From positions 62,001 to 126,000 of the forward strand of contig JAPOWR010000005.1 of NCBI GenBank assembly GCA_026707545.1: a stretch of DNA of 64,000 nucleotides. The letters run 5' to 3'. A model generated the notes under the pieces. It was not told the origin of the DNA. It ran no database searches and worked only from the letters and a program-made list of their open reading frames with translations. Numbering within the stretch: position 1 is the stretch's first letter; each line of letters opens with the position of its first letter. A program made the position numbers and the translations under genes. Origin of the DNA: Acidobacteriota bacterium (lineage in GTDB: Bacteria > Acidobacteriota > Thermoanaerobaculia > Multivoradales > Multivoraceae). This document shows, one piece after another, positions 46,361-54,838 of the stretch.

Positions 46361-46457
46361 AAGGTCGCCGGCCGTTGGCCGGCGGCTGTGTTTCTGGGGC
46401 TGGTCCGCTTGCCGCCGCAGGCGGCTAGAAGTGCGCGCCGGCCGTCAGGCCGGCTCC
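46361..46457. repeat. Palindromic repeat fragment after transketolase
   Basis: Contains hairpins CGCCGGCC-GTT-GGCCGGCG (46366-46384) and GCCGGCC-GTCA-GGCCGGC (46437-46454), with a GCCGCCGCAGGCGGC palindrome between. The first hairpin with its flanks (AAGGTCGCCGGCC, then CTG.GTTTC) matches, in reverse, the sequence after the element at 58168-58326. TGCCGCCG.AGGCGGC.AGAAG recurs at 59566-59587. It might also help end the transketolase transcript, although no T-run is present. Confidence 0.75.
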
Positions 46458-46475
46458 ATTCATCTCCGCTGTACC

Positions 46476-47558
46476 ATGAACCCGAAGATGCCGCACTCCT
46501 TCGTCACCTCCGCTCTCGCCATCGCGCTGCTTCCGGCGCCGGCACCCGCTCAGACGGACACCCCGGCACCACTCGTCGCCGCGCTGGACGCCGACGGCGA
46601 CGGCACCCTGGCGTCATCCGAACTCCCCTCCCAGGCCCGGCGCGTTCTCCTCTTCGCGCTCGACGCCGACGACGACGGCGTCCTCTCAGCGGAGGAACTC
46701 GACACGATCGGCCGTGGCGGCGCCGGCCGCGGACGCAAGACCCGCCGGGGCCCCGACAACTGGGACTTCGCCGAGGAGGCCACCAACGGAATCCGCATCG
46801 TCCGTAACCTCGAGTACGCCGACGGTGAGGCCTACGCCGGCGGCCGCGGCAAGCTCGACCTCTACATTCCGGCCGGCGATGGCCCGCATCCCGTCATCGT
46901 CTTCTTCCACGGGGGCGGGCTCTACAACGGAGACAAGTACAGCCTCGTCGACCTGGGACCGCGGTTCGCGTCGCTCGGCTATCTCGTCGCGGCGCCGAAC
47001 TACCGGCTGTCGCCCGAGTACGCCTACCCCGCCTACATCGAGGACGCGGCCGCGGCGTTCCGGTGGGTCTGGGACCAGATCGTGAACTACGGTGGCGACC
47101 GGGACCGCATCGCCGTCTCGGGAGGCTCCGCGGGCGGCCACATCGCGGCTCTCTTGTCGGTCGACGCGCGCTACCTCCGGGCCCAGGATCTGGATCTCGG
47201 CAACATCCGCGCGTCGCTGCCGATCACCGGCCTGATGAACGCCGAGCGCGCCGGCCGCGAGCGTCACCTCCTGACGTGGCGTGCTGACCCGGAACTCGTC
47301 CGGGAAGCCTCGCCGATCCGCTACGTCGCGCCCGGCCTGCCGCCGATGCTGATCACCGTCGCCGACGGCGACACCGAGAACCGCCGTACGCAGAACGTGG
47401 AGATGTTCGAGGCGATGGAGGCGGCGGGCGCCGAAGTCGAGTTCGAGTGGCTGGTCGACCGCACCCACAACTCGATCCGGCCGAACATGGCGAAGGAAGG
47501 CGATGCGACCGTCGAGCTGCTGCTCGACTTTCTACGCCGCCACGGCATGGCGCCGTGA
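46476..47558 (+). CDS. Secreted alpha/beta-hydrolase (carboxylesterase/HSL-like) with EF-hand pair
   Basis: 360-residue secreted protein. The signal peptide runs to about APAPAQ (residue 24). Two EF-hand-like calcium loops follow, LDADGDGTLASSEL and LDADDDGVLSAEEL. The esterase domain (about 105-360) has the oxyanion motif VFFHGGGLYNGD, YRLSPEYAYPAYIEDA, the nucleophile serine in VSGGSAGGHIAALLS and the histidine in DRTHNSI. The pattern is the hormone-sensitive lipase-like group. EF-hand plus esterase fusions occur in Acidobacteriota and Planctomycetes and suggest polysaccharide de-esterification or lipid turnover, but the substrate is unknown. Start ATG at 46476. It opens a run of secreted enzymes. 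Confidence 0.87.
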   Translation: MNPKMPHSFVTSALAIALLPAPAPAQTDTPAPLVAALDADGDGTLASSELPSQARRVLLFALDADDDGVLSAEELDTIGRGGAGRGRKTRRGPDNWDFAEEATNGIRIVRNLEYADGEAYAGGRGKLDLYIPAGDGPHPVIVFFHGGGLYNGDKYSLVDLGPRFASLGYLVAAPNYRLSPEYAYPAYIEDAAAAFRWVWDQIVNYGGDRDRIAVSGGSAGGHIAALLSVDARYLRAQDLDLGNIRASLPITGLMNAERAGRERHLLTWRADPELVREASPIRYVAPGLPPMLITVADGDTENRRTQNVEMFEAMEAAGAEVEFEWLVDRTHNSIRPNMAKEGDATVELLLDFLRRHGMAP

Positions 47559-47672
47559 CCTGTAGGGCGGTCGTCGGCGTGCGAGTGGGTAAATCTGCCG
47601 CACTTTTGCCCGGACGCAATAGATTACTGCCGAGACAGGCGGCCTGGGAGGTGCCGGCGCACCCAGGGGCGG

Positions 47673-49709
47673 CTACTCCGGCAGGCTGAACGCGATGTAC
47701 TCGCCCCCGGACGGCCCGCCGGTTCGCCCGCCGCCGGCGGCGATCACGACGTACTGCTTGCCGTCCACGCTGTAGACGGCCGGCGTCGAGTAGCCGGCTG
47801 CCGACAGCTTCGCTTCCCAGAGGATCTCGCCGTTCTGCGTGTCGTAGGCGCGGAACATCTCGTCGGGCGTCGCGGCGATGAAGATGAGGCCTGAGGCCGT
47901 CACGACCGGCCCGCCGTAGTTCACGGCCCCGAAGCCGAGGCCGGGGTGGGTGGGGTAGTCGCCGAAGGGCACCTTCCAGGCGATCTCGCCGGACGCGAGG
48001 TCGATCGAGTTCAGCGTGCCCCAGGGCGGCGAGTTGCCGGGCAGGTTCTCGTGGTCGCGAAGGTAGACGTAGCCTCCGAGCGCGTAGGCGAGCTCCCCTC
48101 TTGGCTCGTCCTCCTCGGGCTCCGGCGACAGGATGTAGGCCTCGATCGCGCCCAGCTCGATCCGGTTGAGGTGCGCGAAACCCTCCATCCGGCCGCTGCC
48201 TTCGCGGATGATCCGGCGCATCTCGCCGCGCGACAGGCGGTCGCCGACGCCGAGCAGGGGGCCGCCCATGTCGGTGCCTTCGAGCTTCTGCCCGTGGCAA
48301 CGGCCGCAGTGGAGCGCGTAGGTGCCGTAGCGGCTGAAGCCGACCGGCACCTCGGTCAGTTCCAGGATGCCGGCGACGTCGTTCGCGTTGACGATCAGGT
48401 GGTTCGTGTTCGGGTCGAACGCCGAGCCGCCCCACTCGCCGCCGCCGTCGTACCAGGGCATGAAGAGCACGGTGCCGACCTTCGGCGGCGCCCAGGGCCG
48501 CAGGTCCCAGTCCTTGATCCGCTCCTCGACGAACGCGCGCGCCTCCGGAGTGCGGTTCGTGATCTCGAAGTCCTGGCGGCTGATGACGACGGCGGACATC
48601 GGCTGTGTCGGCGCCGTCACCTCGCCCGGCAGGGTGCTCGGAATCGGCGTCTCGATCTCGTGGATCTCGTACATCGACTCGCCGGTCTCCCGGTCGAACA
48701 CGTAGAGCTGCCCCGTCTTCGTGGTCATCGCCACGGCGTCGATCACCCGGCCCTCGCGCTCGAGCTGGACCAGGGTCGGCGGCGACGGATTGTCCTTGTC
48801 CCACAGGTCGTGGCGGACGACCTGGAAGTGCCACATCAGTTCGCCGGTGCGCGCGTCCACGGCGACCAGGGCGTCCGAGAACAGGTTGTCGCCGAGGCGG
48901 TTCGCGCCGTAGAAGTCGGGGGTCGCCGAACCGGTCGGCGCGAACAGGATCCCGCGTTCTTCATCCAGCGCCATGCCGGTCCAGACGTTGGCGCCGCCGG
49001 CCCGCTCGAGCGATCCTTCCGCCCAGGTCTCGGAACCGAAGTCGCCGGGCTTTGGAATCGTGTCGAACTGCCAGACCAGGCTGCCGTCCACGGCGCTGAA
49101 GGCCCGAATCGACCCGGGGAAGGCGTTCGCGTCCTCGTTGGTCGAGAAGCCGAAGATCAGCTTGTCCTCGAACACGACTCCCGGAACGGAAACGAAGAAG
49201 TATCCGTTTCTGTCCCCGTCCGGCGTCAGGTCGAGGCCGCCTCCGTCGCCGAAGCTCTCGACCGGCGTGCCGTCGTCCGCGCTCAGTGCGATCAGATCCT
49301 TGCCGTGGGTGAAGAAGAGGCGCCTGTCCGAGCCGTCTTCCCACCACATGAGTCCCCGTTGGGCATTGCCGGGCAGGCCCAGGTCGGAGCGCCAGATCTC
49401 CTCGCCCGTCGCGGCGTTCAGGGCGAACGCGTCGAGCTTCGGCGACAGCGCGTAGAGCACTCCGTCGATGACCAGCGGGCTCGTGTACATCGTGGCGCCG
49501 CGGCCCCGCGGCTCGCCCGAGTCGTACACCCAGGCCACTTCGAGCTCGCTCACGTTGTCCCGGTCGATCTCGGTCAGCGGGCTGTAGTGCCGGCGGCCCG
49601 AGTCGCCGAGGTAGACGGGCCAGTCTTCGTCGGTGGGACCGCAGGCGATGATCAGAAACGCCGCCAGGAGGGGCACCGTCAAGGCCAGAGAACGTCTGCT
49701 GGATCGCAT
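47673..49709 (-). CDS. PQQ-dependent dehydrogenase with inserted cytochrome c domain (lipoprotein)
   Basis: 678-residue quinoprotein. The lipoprotein signal LLAAFLIIAC puts the lipidated Cys near residue 23. An eight-bladed propeller follows (SPLVIDGVLYALSPKLDAFA, GSETWAEGSLERAGGANVWT). A cytochrome c insertion near the C-terminus has the haem motif C468-G-R-C471-H472. The closing blades include NYGGPVVTASGLIFIAATPD and PAVYSVDGKQYVVIAAGGG. That plan (propeller, cytochrome c, final blades) matches secreted PQQ sugar or alcohol dehydrogenases common in Acidobacteriota and Planctomycetes. The substrate is not deducible. The ATG at 49709 is divergent from a sulfatase (102-bp gap); the final 114 bp before the esterase end holds no gene. 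Confidence 0.92.
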   Translation of the reverse strand: MRSSRRSLALTVPLLAAFLIIACGPTDEDWPVYLGDSGRRHYSPLTEIDRDNVSELEVAWVYDSGEPRGRGATMYTSPLVIDGVLYALSPKLDAFALNAATGEEIWRSDLGLPGNAQRGLMWWEDGSDRRLFFTHGKDLIALSADDGTPVESFGDGGGLDLTPDGDRNGYFFVSVPGVVFEDKLIFGFSTNEDANAFPGSIRAFSAVDGSLVWQFDTIPKPGDFGSETWAEGSLERAGGANVWTGMALDEERGILFAPTGSATPDFYGANRLGDNLFSDALVAVDARTGELMWHFQVVRHDLWDKDNPSPPTLVQLEREGRVIDAVAMTTKTGQLYVFDRETGESMYEIHEIETPIPSTLPGEVTAPTQPMSAVVISRQDFEITNRTPEARAFVEERIKDWDLRPWAPPKVGTVLFMPWYDGGGEWGGSAFDPNTNHLIVNANDVAGILELTEVPVGFSRYGTYALHCGRCHGQKLEGTDMGGPLLGVGDRLSRGEMRRIIREGSGRMEGFAHLNRIELGAIEAYILSPEPEEDEPRGELAYALGGYVYLRDHENLPGNSPPWGTLNSIDLASGEIAWKVPFGDYPTHPGLGFGAVNYGGPVVTASGLIFIAATPDEMFRAYDTQNGEILWEAKLSAAGYSTPAVYSVDGKQYVVIAAGGGRTGGPSGGEYIAFSLPE

Positions 49710-49811
49710 GGCGGGCAATCGTACTTGCTCAGCGGAGACTCCTTCCTCGACGGAATCGCATGTATCCTGAGCGAACCAGATCCAAACGCGGTTCGAAAGG
49801 GGAACGATTCG

Positions 49812-51212
49812 ATGAAGAGGCTCACTCCCTTCCTCCTGACCTTCCTGCTGGCGTCGTCGGCCGCTGCCGAGGATCCGCCGAACATCGTCCTCCTGTTCGC
49901 CGACGACCTCGGCTACGGCGCGATCTCGGCGTACGGCGGCGCGAGCATCCCGACCCCGCACATCGACTCGATCGGCGAGCAGGGAGTCCGCTTCGTCTCC
50001 GGCTACATGACCGCGCCGGTGTGCAACCCGTCGCGCAACGGACTGATCACCGGCCGCTACCAGCAGCGCTGGGGCAAGGAGTTGAACTCGCAAACCGTGC
50101 CGCCGATCGGCGCCGCCCGGGGGACGCTCGGCATCCACCACCGCACGATCGGCGACGCGCTGAAGACCGCCGGCTACACGAACGCCGCGATCGGCAAGTG
50201 GCAGCTCGGCATGCGGCGGCTCCTGCATCCCCTCGACCGCGGCTTCGACTACTTCTACGGCATGCCGTCCGGCATGAACTACGTCGACCCGAGCTGGCCG
50301 GGCGCGCACGCGCTGGAGATGAAGCCGGTGACCCGCGGGAACCCGGACCGCATCGTCGCCATGTTCAAGGGCCGCGAGGAGGACGAGCTGAAGGAGTACC
50401 AGACCACCCAACTCGCCCGCGAAGGGACCCGGTTCATCGACCGCAACAGGGACGAACCCTTCTTCCTCTACCTCGCCTTCTACGCACCGCACGGCCCGAT
50501 GCAGGTGATGGACGAGCACTACCAGCGGTTCCCGGACTTCGACGATCAGTACCGGCGCGTCTACGCGGGCATGGTCAGTGCGCTCGACGATGCCGTCGGC
50601 ATGGTCTTGGCGAAGCTCGAGGAGCACGGCCTCGCGGACAACACGCTCGTCATCTTCACCGCGGACAACGGCGCGATGAGCACCGCGGACACCGAACGGG
50701 TCCACAACAGCCCCCTGATCGGCCACAAGCGGAACCTCTACGAGGGCGGCATCCGGGTGCCCTTCCTGATGCGCTTTCCCGGCCGCATCTCGGCCGGCAC
50801 CGTCTACGAGCACCCAATCAGCTCGCTCGACCTCTTCGCCACTTCGGCCAGCCTGGCGGGCGTCCCGAACGTCGAGAGCTACCGGCTCGACGGGGTCGAC
50901 CTGATCCCCTACCTGTCAGGCGAGACGGAGGGCACGCCGCACGAGTACCTGTTCTGGCGCTCCGGGCCCAACGCGGCCGTCCGTCACGGCTCCTGGAAGC
51001 TGCTGATGGCCGGCGACCGGGTTCGCCTGTACGACGTCGACGAGGATCCCGGTGAGTCCGAGGACCTGTCCGCCGACAATCCGGAGGTCGTCGCGAAGCT
51101 GAAGGAGGCGTTCACCCGCTGGAGCGAGGAGATGGAGGATGGTCGCGTCTCACCGCCGGCCCGGCGAGTGACGACCGACTACAACGGCGACACGATCGAG
51201 TGGCACATCTGA
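49812..51212 (+). CDS. Secreted type I sulfatase
   Basis: Hydrolyses sulfate esters, probably of carbohydrates. The 466-residue protein has a signal peptide (MKRLTPFLLTFLLASSAAA). NIVLLFADDLGYG holds the metal Asp pair. C71-N-P-S-R75 is the CxPxR motif where Cys becomes formylglycine, so an anaerobic or FGE-type maturation enzyme is needed elsewhere. IGKWQLG, FYAPHGPMQVMDEHYQRF, VIFTADNGAMS and HKRNLYEGGIRVPFLMRFPG complete the sulfatase signature. The start is ATG 49812. The PQQ dehydrogenase is divergent; together they suggest use of sulfated organic matter. Confidence 0.94.
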   Translation: MKRLTPFLLTFLLASSAAAEDPPNIVLLFADDLGYGAISAYGGASIPTPHIDSIGEQGVRFVSGYMTAPVCNPSRNGLITGRYQQRWGKELNSQTVPPIGAARGTLGIHHRTIGDALKTAGYTNAAIGKWQLGMRRLLHPLDRGFDYFYGMPSGMNYVDPSWPGAHALEMKPVTRGNPDRIVAMFKGREEDELKEYQTTQLAREGTRFIDRNRDEPFFLYLAFYAPHGPMQVMDEHYQRFPDFDDQYRRVYAGMVSALDDAVGMVLAKLEEHGLADNTLVIFTADNGAMSTADTERVHNSPLIGHKRNLYEGGIRVPFLMRFPGRISAGTVYEHPISSLDLFATSASLAGVPNVESYRLDGVDLIPYLSGETEGTPHEYLFWRSGPNAAVRHGSWKLLMAGDRVRLYDVDEDPGESEDLSADNPEVVAKLKEAFTRWSEEMEDGRVSPPARRVTTDYNGDTIEWHI

Positions 51213-51253
51213 GACGGCTGCAGGCGAGCCGTTCCCACATGATGAGACGTCCT

Positions 51254-52630
51254 CTACGGGTCTGTGCCGGCCCGTTGGCCGCGCTGCACCTGGCCCCAGC
51301 GTTCGAGTCGCAGGTGCGTGGCCAGGCCCGTCCCGGAGTCGACCTCGAAGATCGCGATCTGCTCCTTGTCCCGGGTGCCGGCGAAGCGGTGCTCGCCGAT
51401 CGGCACGGTCTCCCTGCCGGCGATCAGCAGCTTGCCGTCCCTCACCGCGACGGGTAGCGGACTCCGCCCGAAGTCGTAGATGCCGGCGTAGCGCTTCAAC
51501 TCGTCTTCGGCCAGGTCCGCGGCGAGATGGTCTGGCTCCGCCACTCCGAGCACGGCCCTCGCGATGCGGGCCTCGAGCGGGCCGGGTTCGGCGCAGTTGC
51601 AGTTGGCGAGAACCGTGACGATCAGGTCGTCGTCCGGATACCAGGAGAGCTGGCTGAGGAAACCGTTGATGCCGCCGCCATGCTCGATCTTCGGCCGGCC
51701 GGCCATCTCGCCGACGAACAGGCCGAGGCCGTAGCCGATCTCGTCGCCGCGGGGCAGCCGTCGCCTGGTCGTCATCGCCTCGAGCCCGTCCGGTCCGACC
51801 ACGTCGCCGGCGCCGAGCGCCACGATCCAGCGCACCAGGTCGAGGGCGCTGGAGCCCAGTGCTCCGGCGGCGAACGGCAGGTGCATGGAGAGCGGCTCGT
51901 CGTTCAGCAGGACGCCGTCCTCGACCCGGTAGCCCTCGGCGCGGTTCGGCACGATCGGGTCGTTGTAGAGGTAGTGCGACTCCCGCATGCCGAGCGGCCG
52001 GAAGAAGGTCTCCTCGAGGTACTCCGCGTACGACTTGCCGCTCGCCTTCTCGACCAGCAGGCCCGCCAGGTAGTAGCCGGAGTTGTTGTACTGGTAGCGG
52101 TCACCCGGCTCGAACTCGTACGCCACGGTCGAGAACAGTTCGATCATCTGCTCGTGCGAGAGGTCGAGGCGGCCCTGCTCCCAGAACGCCGGCATCTCGG
52201 TGTAGCCCTTGATGCCGCTCGTGTGATCGAGCAACTGGCCTACCGTGATGTGGAACTCGCCGACCGGGTAGTCGGGGAAGTACTTCGTCATCGGATCGTC
52301 GAGGGCGACCTTGCCTTGCAGGGCGAGCTTCATCACCGCGGCGGCGGTGAACTGCTTGGTCACGGAGCCGATCCGGTAGACGGTGTGCTCGGTTGCCGGC
52401 ACCTGGTTCTCGACGTCGGCGAAGCCGTAGCCGCTGGCCAGGATCAACTCGCCGCGGTGCTGCACGGCGACGGAGATGCCGGGCGTCTGCGTGGCCTCCA
52501 TGGAGTCGGAGACGAGTCGGTCGATTCGTTCGAGCAGGGCGCCGCGGTCGTCGGCACCCCCCGCCGCCGGAGCGATCGCCGTGGCCAACGTGGAGAAGAG
52601 GATGAACCGGGCCATCGATGGGATTCGCAT
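51254..52630 (-). CDS. Serine beta-lactamase/penicillin-binding-like hydrolase (secreted)
   Basis: 458-residue class C-like serine hydrolase. The signal peptide is about 1-26 (FILFSTLATAIAPAAGGA). S89-V-T-K92 is the nucleophile motif SxxK; YQYNNSGYYLAGLLVE holds the YxN tyrosine; KIEHGGGINGF is the HGG motif. The C-terminal ~100 residues form a DUF3471-like beta domain (LKRYAGIYDFGRSPLPVAVR). Such proteins are often D-aminopeptidases, esterases or unassigned; true beta-lactam resistance is unlikely. The ATG at 52630 has AGGA upstream. It is divergent from DUF3604 with a gap of only 39 bp. Confidence 0.9.
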   Translation of the reverse strand: MRIPSMARFILFSTLATAIAPAAGGADDRGALLERIDRLVSDSMEATQTPGISVAVQHRGELILASGYGFADVENQVPATEHTVYRIGSVTKQFTAAAVMKLALQGKVALDDPMTKYFPDYPVGEFHITVGQLLDHTSGIKGYTEMPAFWEQGRLDLSHEQMIELFSTVAYEFEPGDRYQYNNSGYYLAGLLVEKASGKSYAEYLEETFFRPLGMRESHYLYNDPIVPNRAEGYRVEDGVLLNDEPLSMHLPFAAGALGSSALDLVRWIVALGAGDVVGPDGLEAMTTRRRLPRGDEIGYGLGLFVGEMAGRPKIEHGGGINGFLSQLSWYPDDDLIVTVLANCNCAEPGPLEARIARAVLGVAEPDHLAADLAEDELKRYAGIYDFGRSPLPVAVRDGKLLIAGRETVPIGEHRFAGTRDKEQIAIFEVDSGTGLATHLRLERWGQVQRGQRAGTDP

Positions 52631-52669
52631 GGACTCGATCCTATGGCGCGCTACCCTGTGGAGATGCCC

Positions 52670-54736
52670 ATGTCGAAGCCTCGAACGACCTCACCTCACC
52701 TCCCTCACCGAAGCCGGCTCCGGGCCGTGCCGGTCCTGGCGGCAGGTCTCAGCCTCGGTGTCCTGGCCTGCACCGACACCTCCCTGTCGATCGACGACTA
52801 CGCCGGGACGCCCGCGCCGGCGTCGCGGACGGAGGGCTACAACGAGCACCGGAACGTCTACTTCGGCGACGTCCACGTCCACACCCGCTACTCCTTCGAC
52901 GCCTACCTCCTCGGTACCGAGGTGACGCCCGACGAGAGCTACCGGTTCGCCAGGGGCGAGGCGATCGAGAGCTCCTTCGGCAACGAGATGAAGCTCCGCG
53001 AGCCCCTCGACTTCTTCGCTGTCTCGGACCACGGGTTCTTTCTCGGCATGGTGCCCCAGTGGGCCGATCCGTCGACCCGCGTGGGCCAGCTTCCCGGCGC
53101 GCAGGCGTTCCACGGCGTCAACGAGGGCGACAACCTGAACCCGTACTCGGTGCAGATGCGCTCGGTTCTGTTCCGCGAGCGCTTCGGCCGCCAGATGCGC
53201 ACCGACGGCGGCTTCCTGCGGCGCCAGCGGGCGCGAATGGCGAATCATCCGCAGATGCAGTACGCGTCCTTCGACGACGGCGCCCACCGCTCGGCCTGGG
53301 AGGACTCGATCCTCGCCGCCGAGCGCCACAACGACCCGGGCAACTTCACTACGTTCATCGCCTACGAGTGGACCTCGTCGACGCCGGCGCCGGAGTCGGC
53401 GGCGTACCACCGTAACGTCATCTTCGCTGGGTCCAGGGCGCCGGCCCGGCCGTTCACCCGCATCGATTCGCACGAGCCGGAACAGCTCTGGAGCTGGATG
53501 GACCGGCTGCGGGAGCAGGGCGTCGACAGCCTGGCGATCCCGCACAACTCCAACCAGTCCCACGGCCAGGTGTTCCGGCTCAAGTACTCCGACGGCCGCG
53601 CCGTCGACCAGGCCTTCGCCGAGCAGCGCATGCGGAACGAGCCGCTGGTCGAACTGACCCAGGTCAAGGGCACGTCGGAGACCCACCCCAGGCTCTCGCC
53701 GGACGACGAGTGGGCCAACTTCGAGATCCTGAACACCCGCAAAGGCAGGATCACCGCCCATAGCAATCCGGACGGCAGCTACGCGCGGCAGGCCCTGGCC
53801 AACGGTCTGGCCCTCGAGCAGGAGGGACGCGGCAACCCGTTCAAGATCGGTTTCGTCGGCTCCAGCGACACGCACAACGGCGCGCCCTCCTTCGACGAGT
53901 CGAACTACTTCGGCTCGGCGCCGACCTCGGTAAGCCCCGAGAACCGGGGCGCGGTGCCGGTCTCCCGGGAACGGCTGGACTACATCGCCGGCCTGCCGCC
54001 CGCCGCGCGAGCCCGCGGCACCGTCGTCGACGACGAACTCGGTCCCTACTTCGGCATGCGGAGCGCGCAGTTCTCGGCCTCCGGCCTCGCCGCGGTGTGG
54101 GCCGAGGAGAACACCCGGGACGCCATCTTCCAGGGGATGCGCCGCAAGGAGACCTACGCCACCTCCGGCACGCGCATCCGGCTCCGCTTCTTCGCCGGAT
54201 TCGACTACGACGGCCTCGATCCGGCGAACCCGGACCTGATCGAACAGGCCTACGCCGGCGGCGTGCCGATGGGCGGCGACCTGGTCGCCGACGGCGACGC
54301 GGCGCCCCGCTTCCTGGTCTGGGCCCAGCAGGACCGACTTAGCGCCCCGCTGCAGCGGCTCCAGGTCGTCAAGGGCTGGTACGACAGCGGCTACCGCAAG
54401 GAGATCCGGGAGCAGGTCTACGACGTCGCCTGCTCGGACGGCGGAACGGTCGATCCGGAAACGCACCGCTGTCCCGACAGCGGGGCGACCGTCGATCTCT
54501 CCGACTGCTCGTTCAGCGAAGACCTGGGCGCCGGCGAACTGGCAGGGGTGTGGGACGACCCGGACTTCGACCCGGGCACCGACGCGGTCTACTACGTGCG
54601 CGTACTCGAGAACCCGACCTGCCGCTGGACCACCTGGGACGCGCTGCGGGCCGGCGTCGAGCCGCGCGGCGGTGTCCCGGCGACGATCCAGGAGCGGGCC
54701 TGGTCGTCGCCGATCTGGTACTACGCGCCGCGCTAG
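52670..54736 (+). CDS. DUF3604 lipoprotein, PHP-like predicted metalloenzyme
   Basis: 688-residue protein resembling DUF3604, a family of unknown substrate. The lipoprotein signal has LAAGLSLGVLAC. Metal-binding PHP-like motifs are FGDVHVHTRYSFDA, FFAVSDHGFF, LAIPHNSNQSHG, FKIGFVGSSDTHNGAPS. Later CRRKETYATSGTRIRLRFF-type elements (RRKETYATSGTRIRLRF) are conserved across the family. C-terminal Cys-rich segment CSDGGTVDPETHRC may form a disulphide. GGAG is six bases before the ATG at 52670, favouring it over ATGs at 52643 and 52664. Adjacent sulfatase and hydrolase genes suggest a catabolic setting. Confidence 0.88.
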   Translation: MSKPRTTSPHLPHRSRLRAVPVLAAGLSLGVLACTDTSLSIDDYAGTPAPASRTEGYNEHRNVYFGDVHVHTRYSFDAYLLGTEVTPDESYRFARGEAIESSFGNEMKLREPLDFFAVSDHGFFLGMVPQWADPSTRVGQLPGAQAFHGVNEGDNLNPYSVQMRSVLFRERFGRQMRTDGGFLRRQRARMANHPQMQYASFDDGAHRSAWEDSILAAERHNDPGNFTTFIAYEWTSSTPAPESAAYHRNVIFAGSRAPARPFTRIDSHEPEQLWSWMDRLREQGVDSLAIPHNSNQSHGQVFRLKYSDGRAVDQAFAEQRMRNEPLVELTQVKGTSETHPRLSPDDEWANFEILNTRKGRITAHSNPDGSYARQALANGLALEQEGRGNPFKIGFVGSSDTHNGAPSFDESNYFGSAPTSVSPENRGAVPVSRERLDYIAGLPPAARARGTVVDDELGPYFGMRSAQFSASGLAAVWAEENTRDAIFQGMRRKETYATSGTRIRLRFFAGFDYDGLDPANPDLIEQAYAGGVPMGGDLVADGDAAPRFLVWAQQDRLSAPLQRLQVVKGWYDSGYRKEIREQVYDVACSDGGTVDPETHRCPDSGATVDLSDCSFSEDLGAGELAGVWDDPDFDPGTDAVYYVRVLENPTCRWTTWDALRAGVEPRGGVPATIQERAWSSPIWYYAPR

Positions 54737-54746
54737 CGGGACGCCG

Positions 54747-54822
54747 TGGTGGGCCGTGAGGGGATCGAACCCCCGACCCTTGGATTAAAAGTCCACTGCT
54801 CTACCAACTGAGCTAACGGCCC
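54747..54822 (-). tRNA. tRNA-Lys (anticodon TTT)
   Basis: Minus-strand cloverleaf: acceptor GGGCCGT/ACGGCCC, D-arm AGCTCAGTTGGTAGAGC, anticodon stem GTGGA with loop CTTTTAA, T-arm GGGGGTTCGATCCCC, discriminator A and encoded CCA at 54749-54747. TATACT at 54833-54828 lies only five bases before the mature 5' end, so either the transcript is nearly leaderless or the tRNA is cut from purA read-through. Confidence 0.95.
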
Positions 54823-54838
54823 GGCGCAGTATACGGCT

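Noticed and set aside
47559..47672. Small gene between the esterase and PQQ dehydrogenase ends
   Set aside because: Only 114 bp between converging genes, no start with a ribosome site and no conserved peptide.
51254..52630. Naming the serine hydrolase as a beta-lactam resistance gene
   Set aside because: SxxK/YxN/HGG motifs are shared with many esterases and D-aminopeptidases, and the DUF3471-like tail fits those better.
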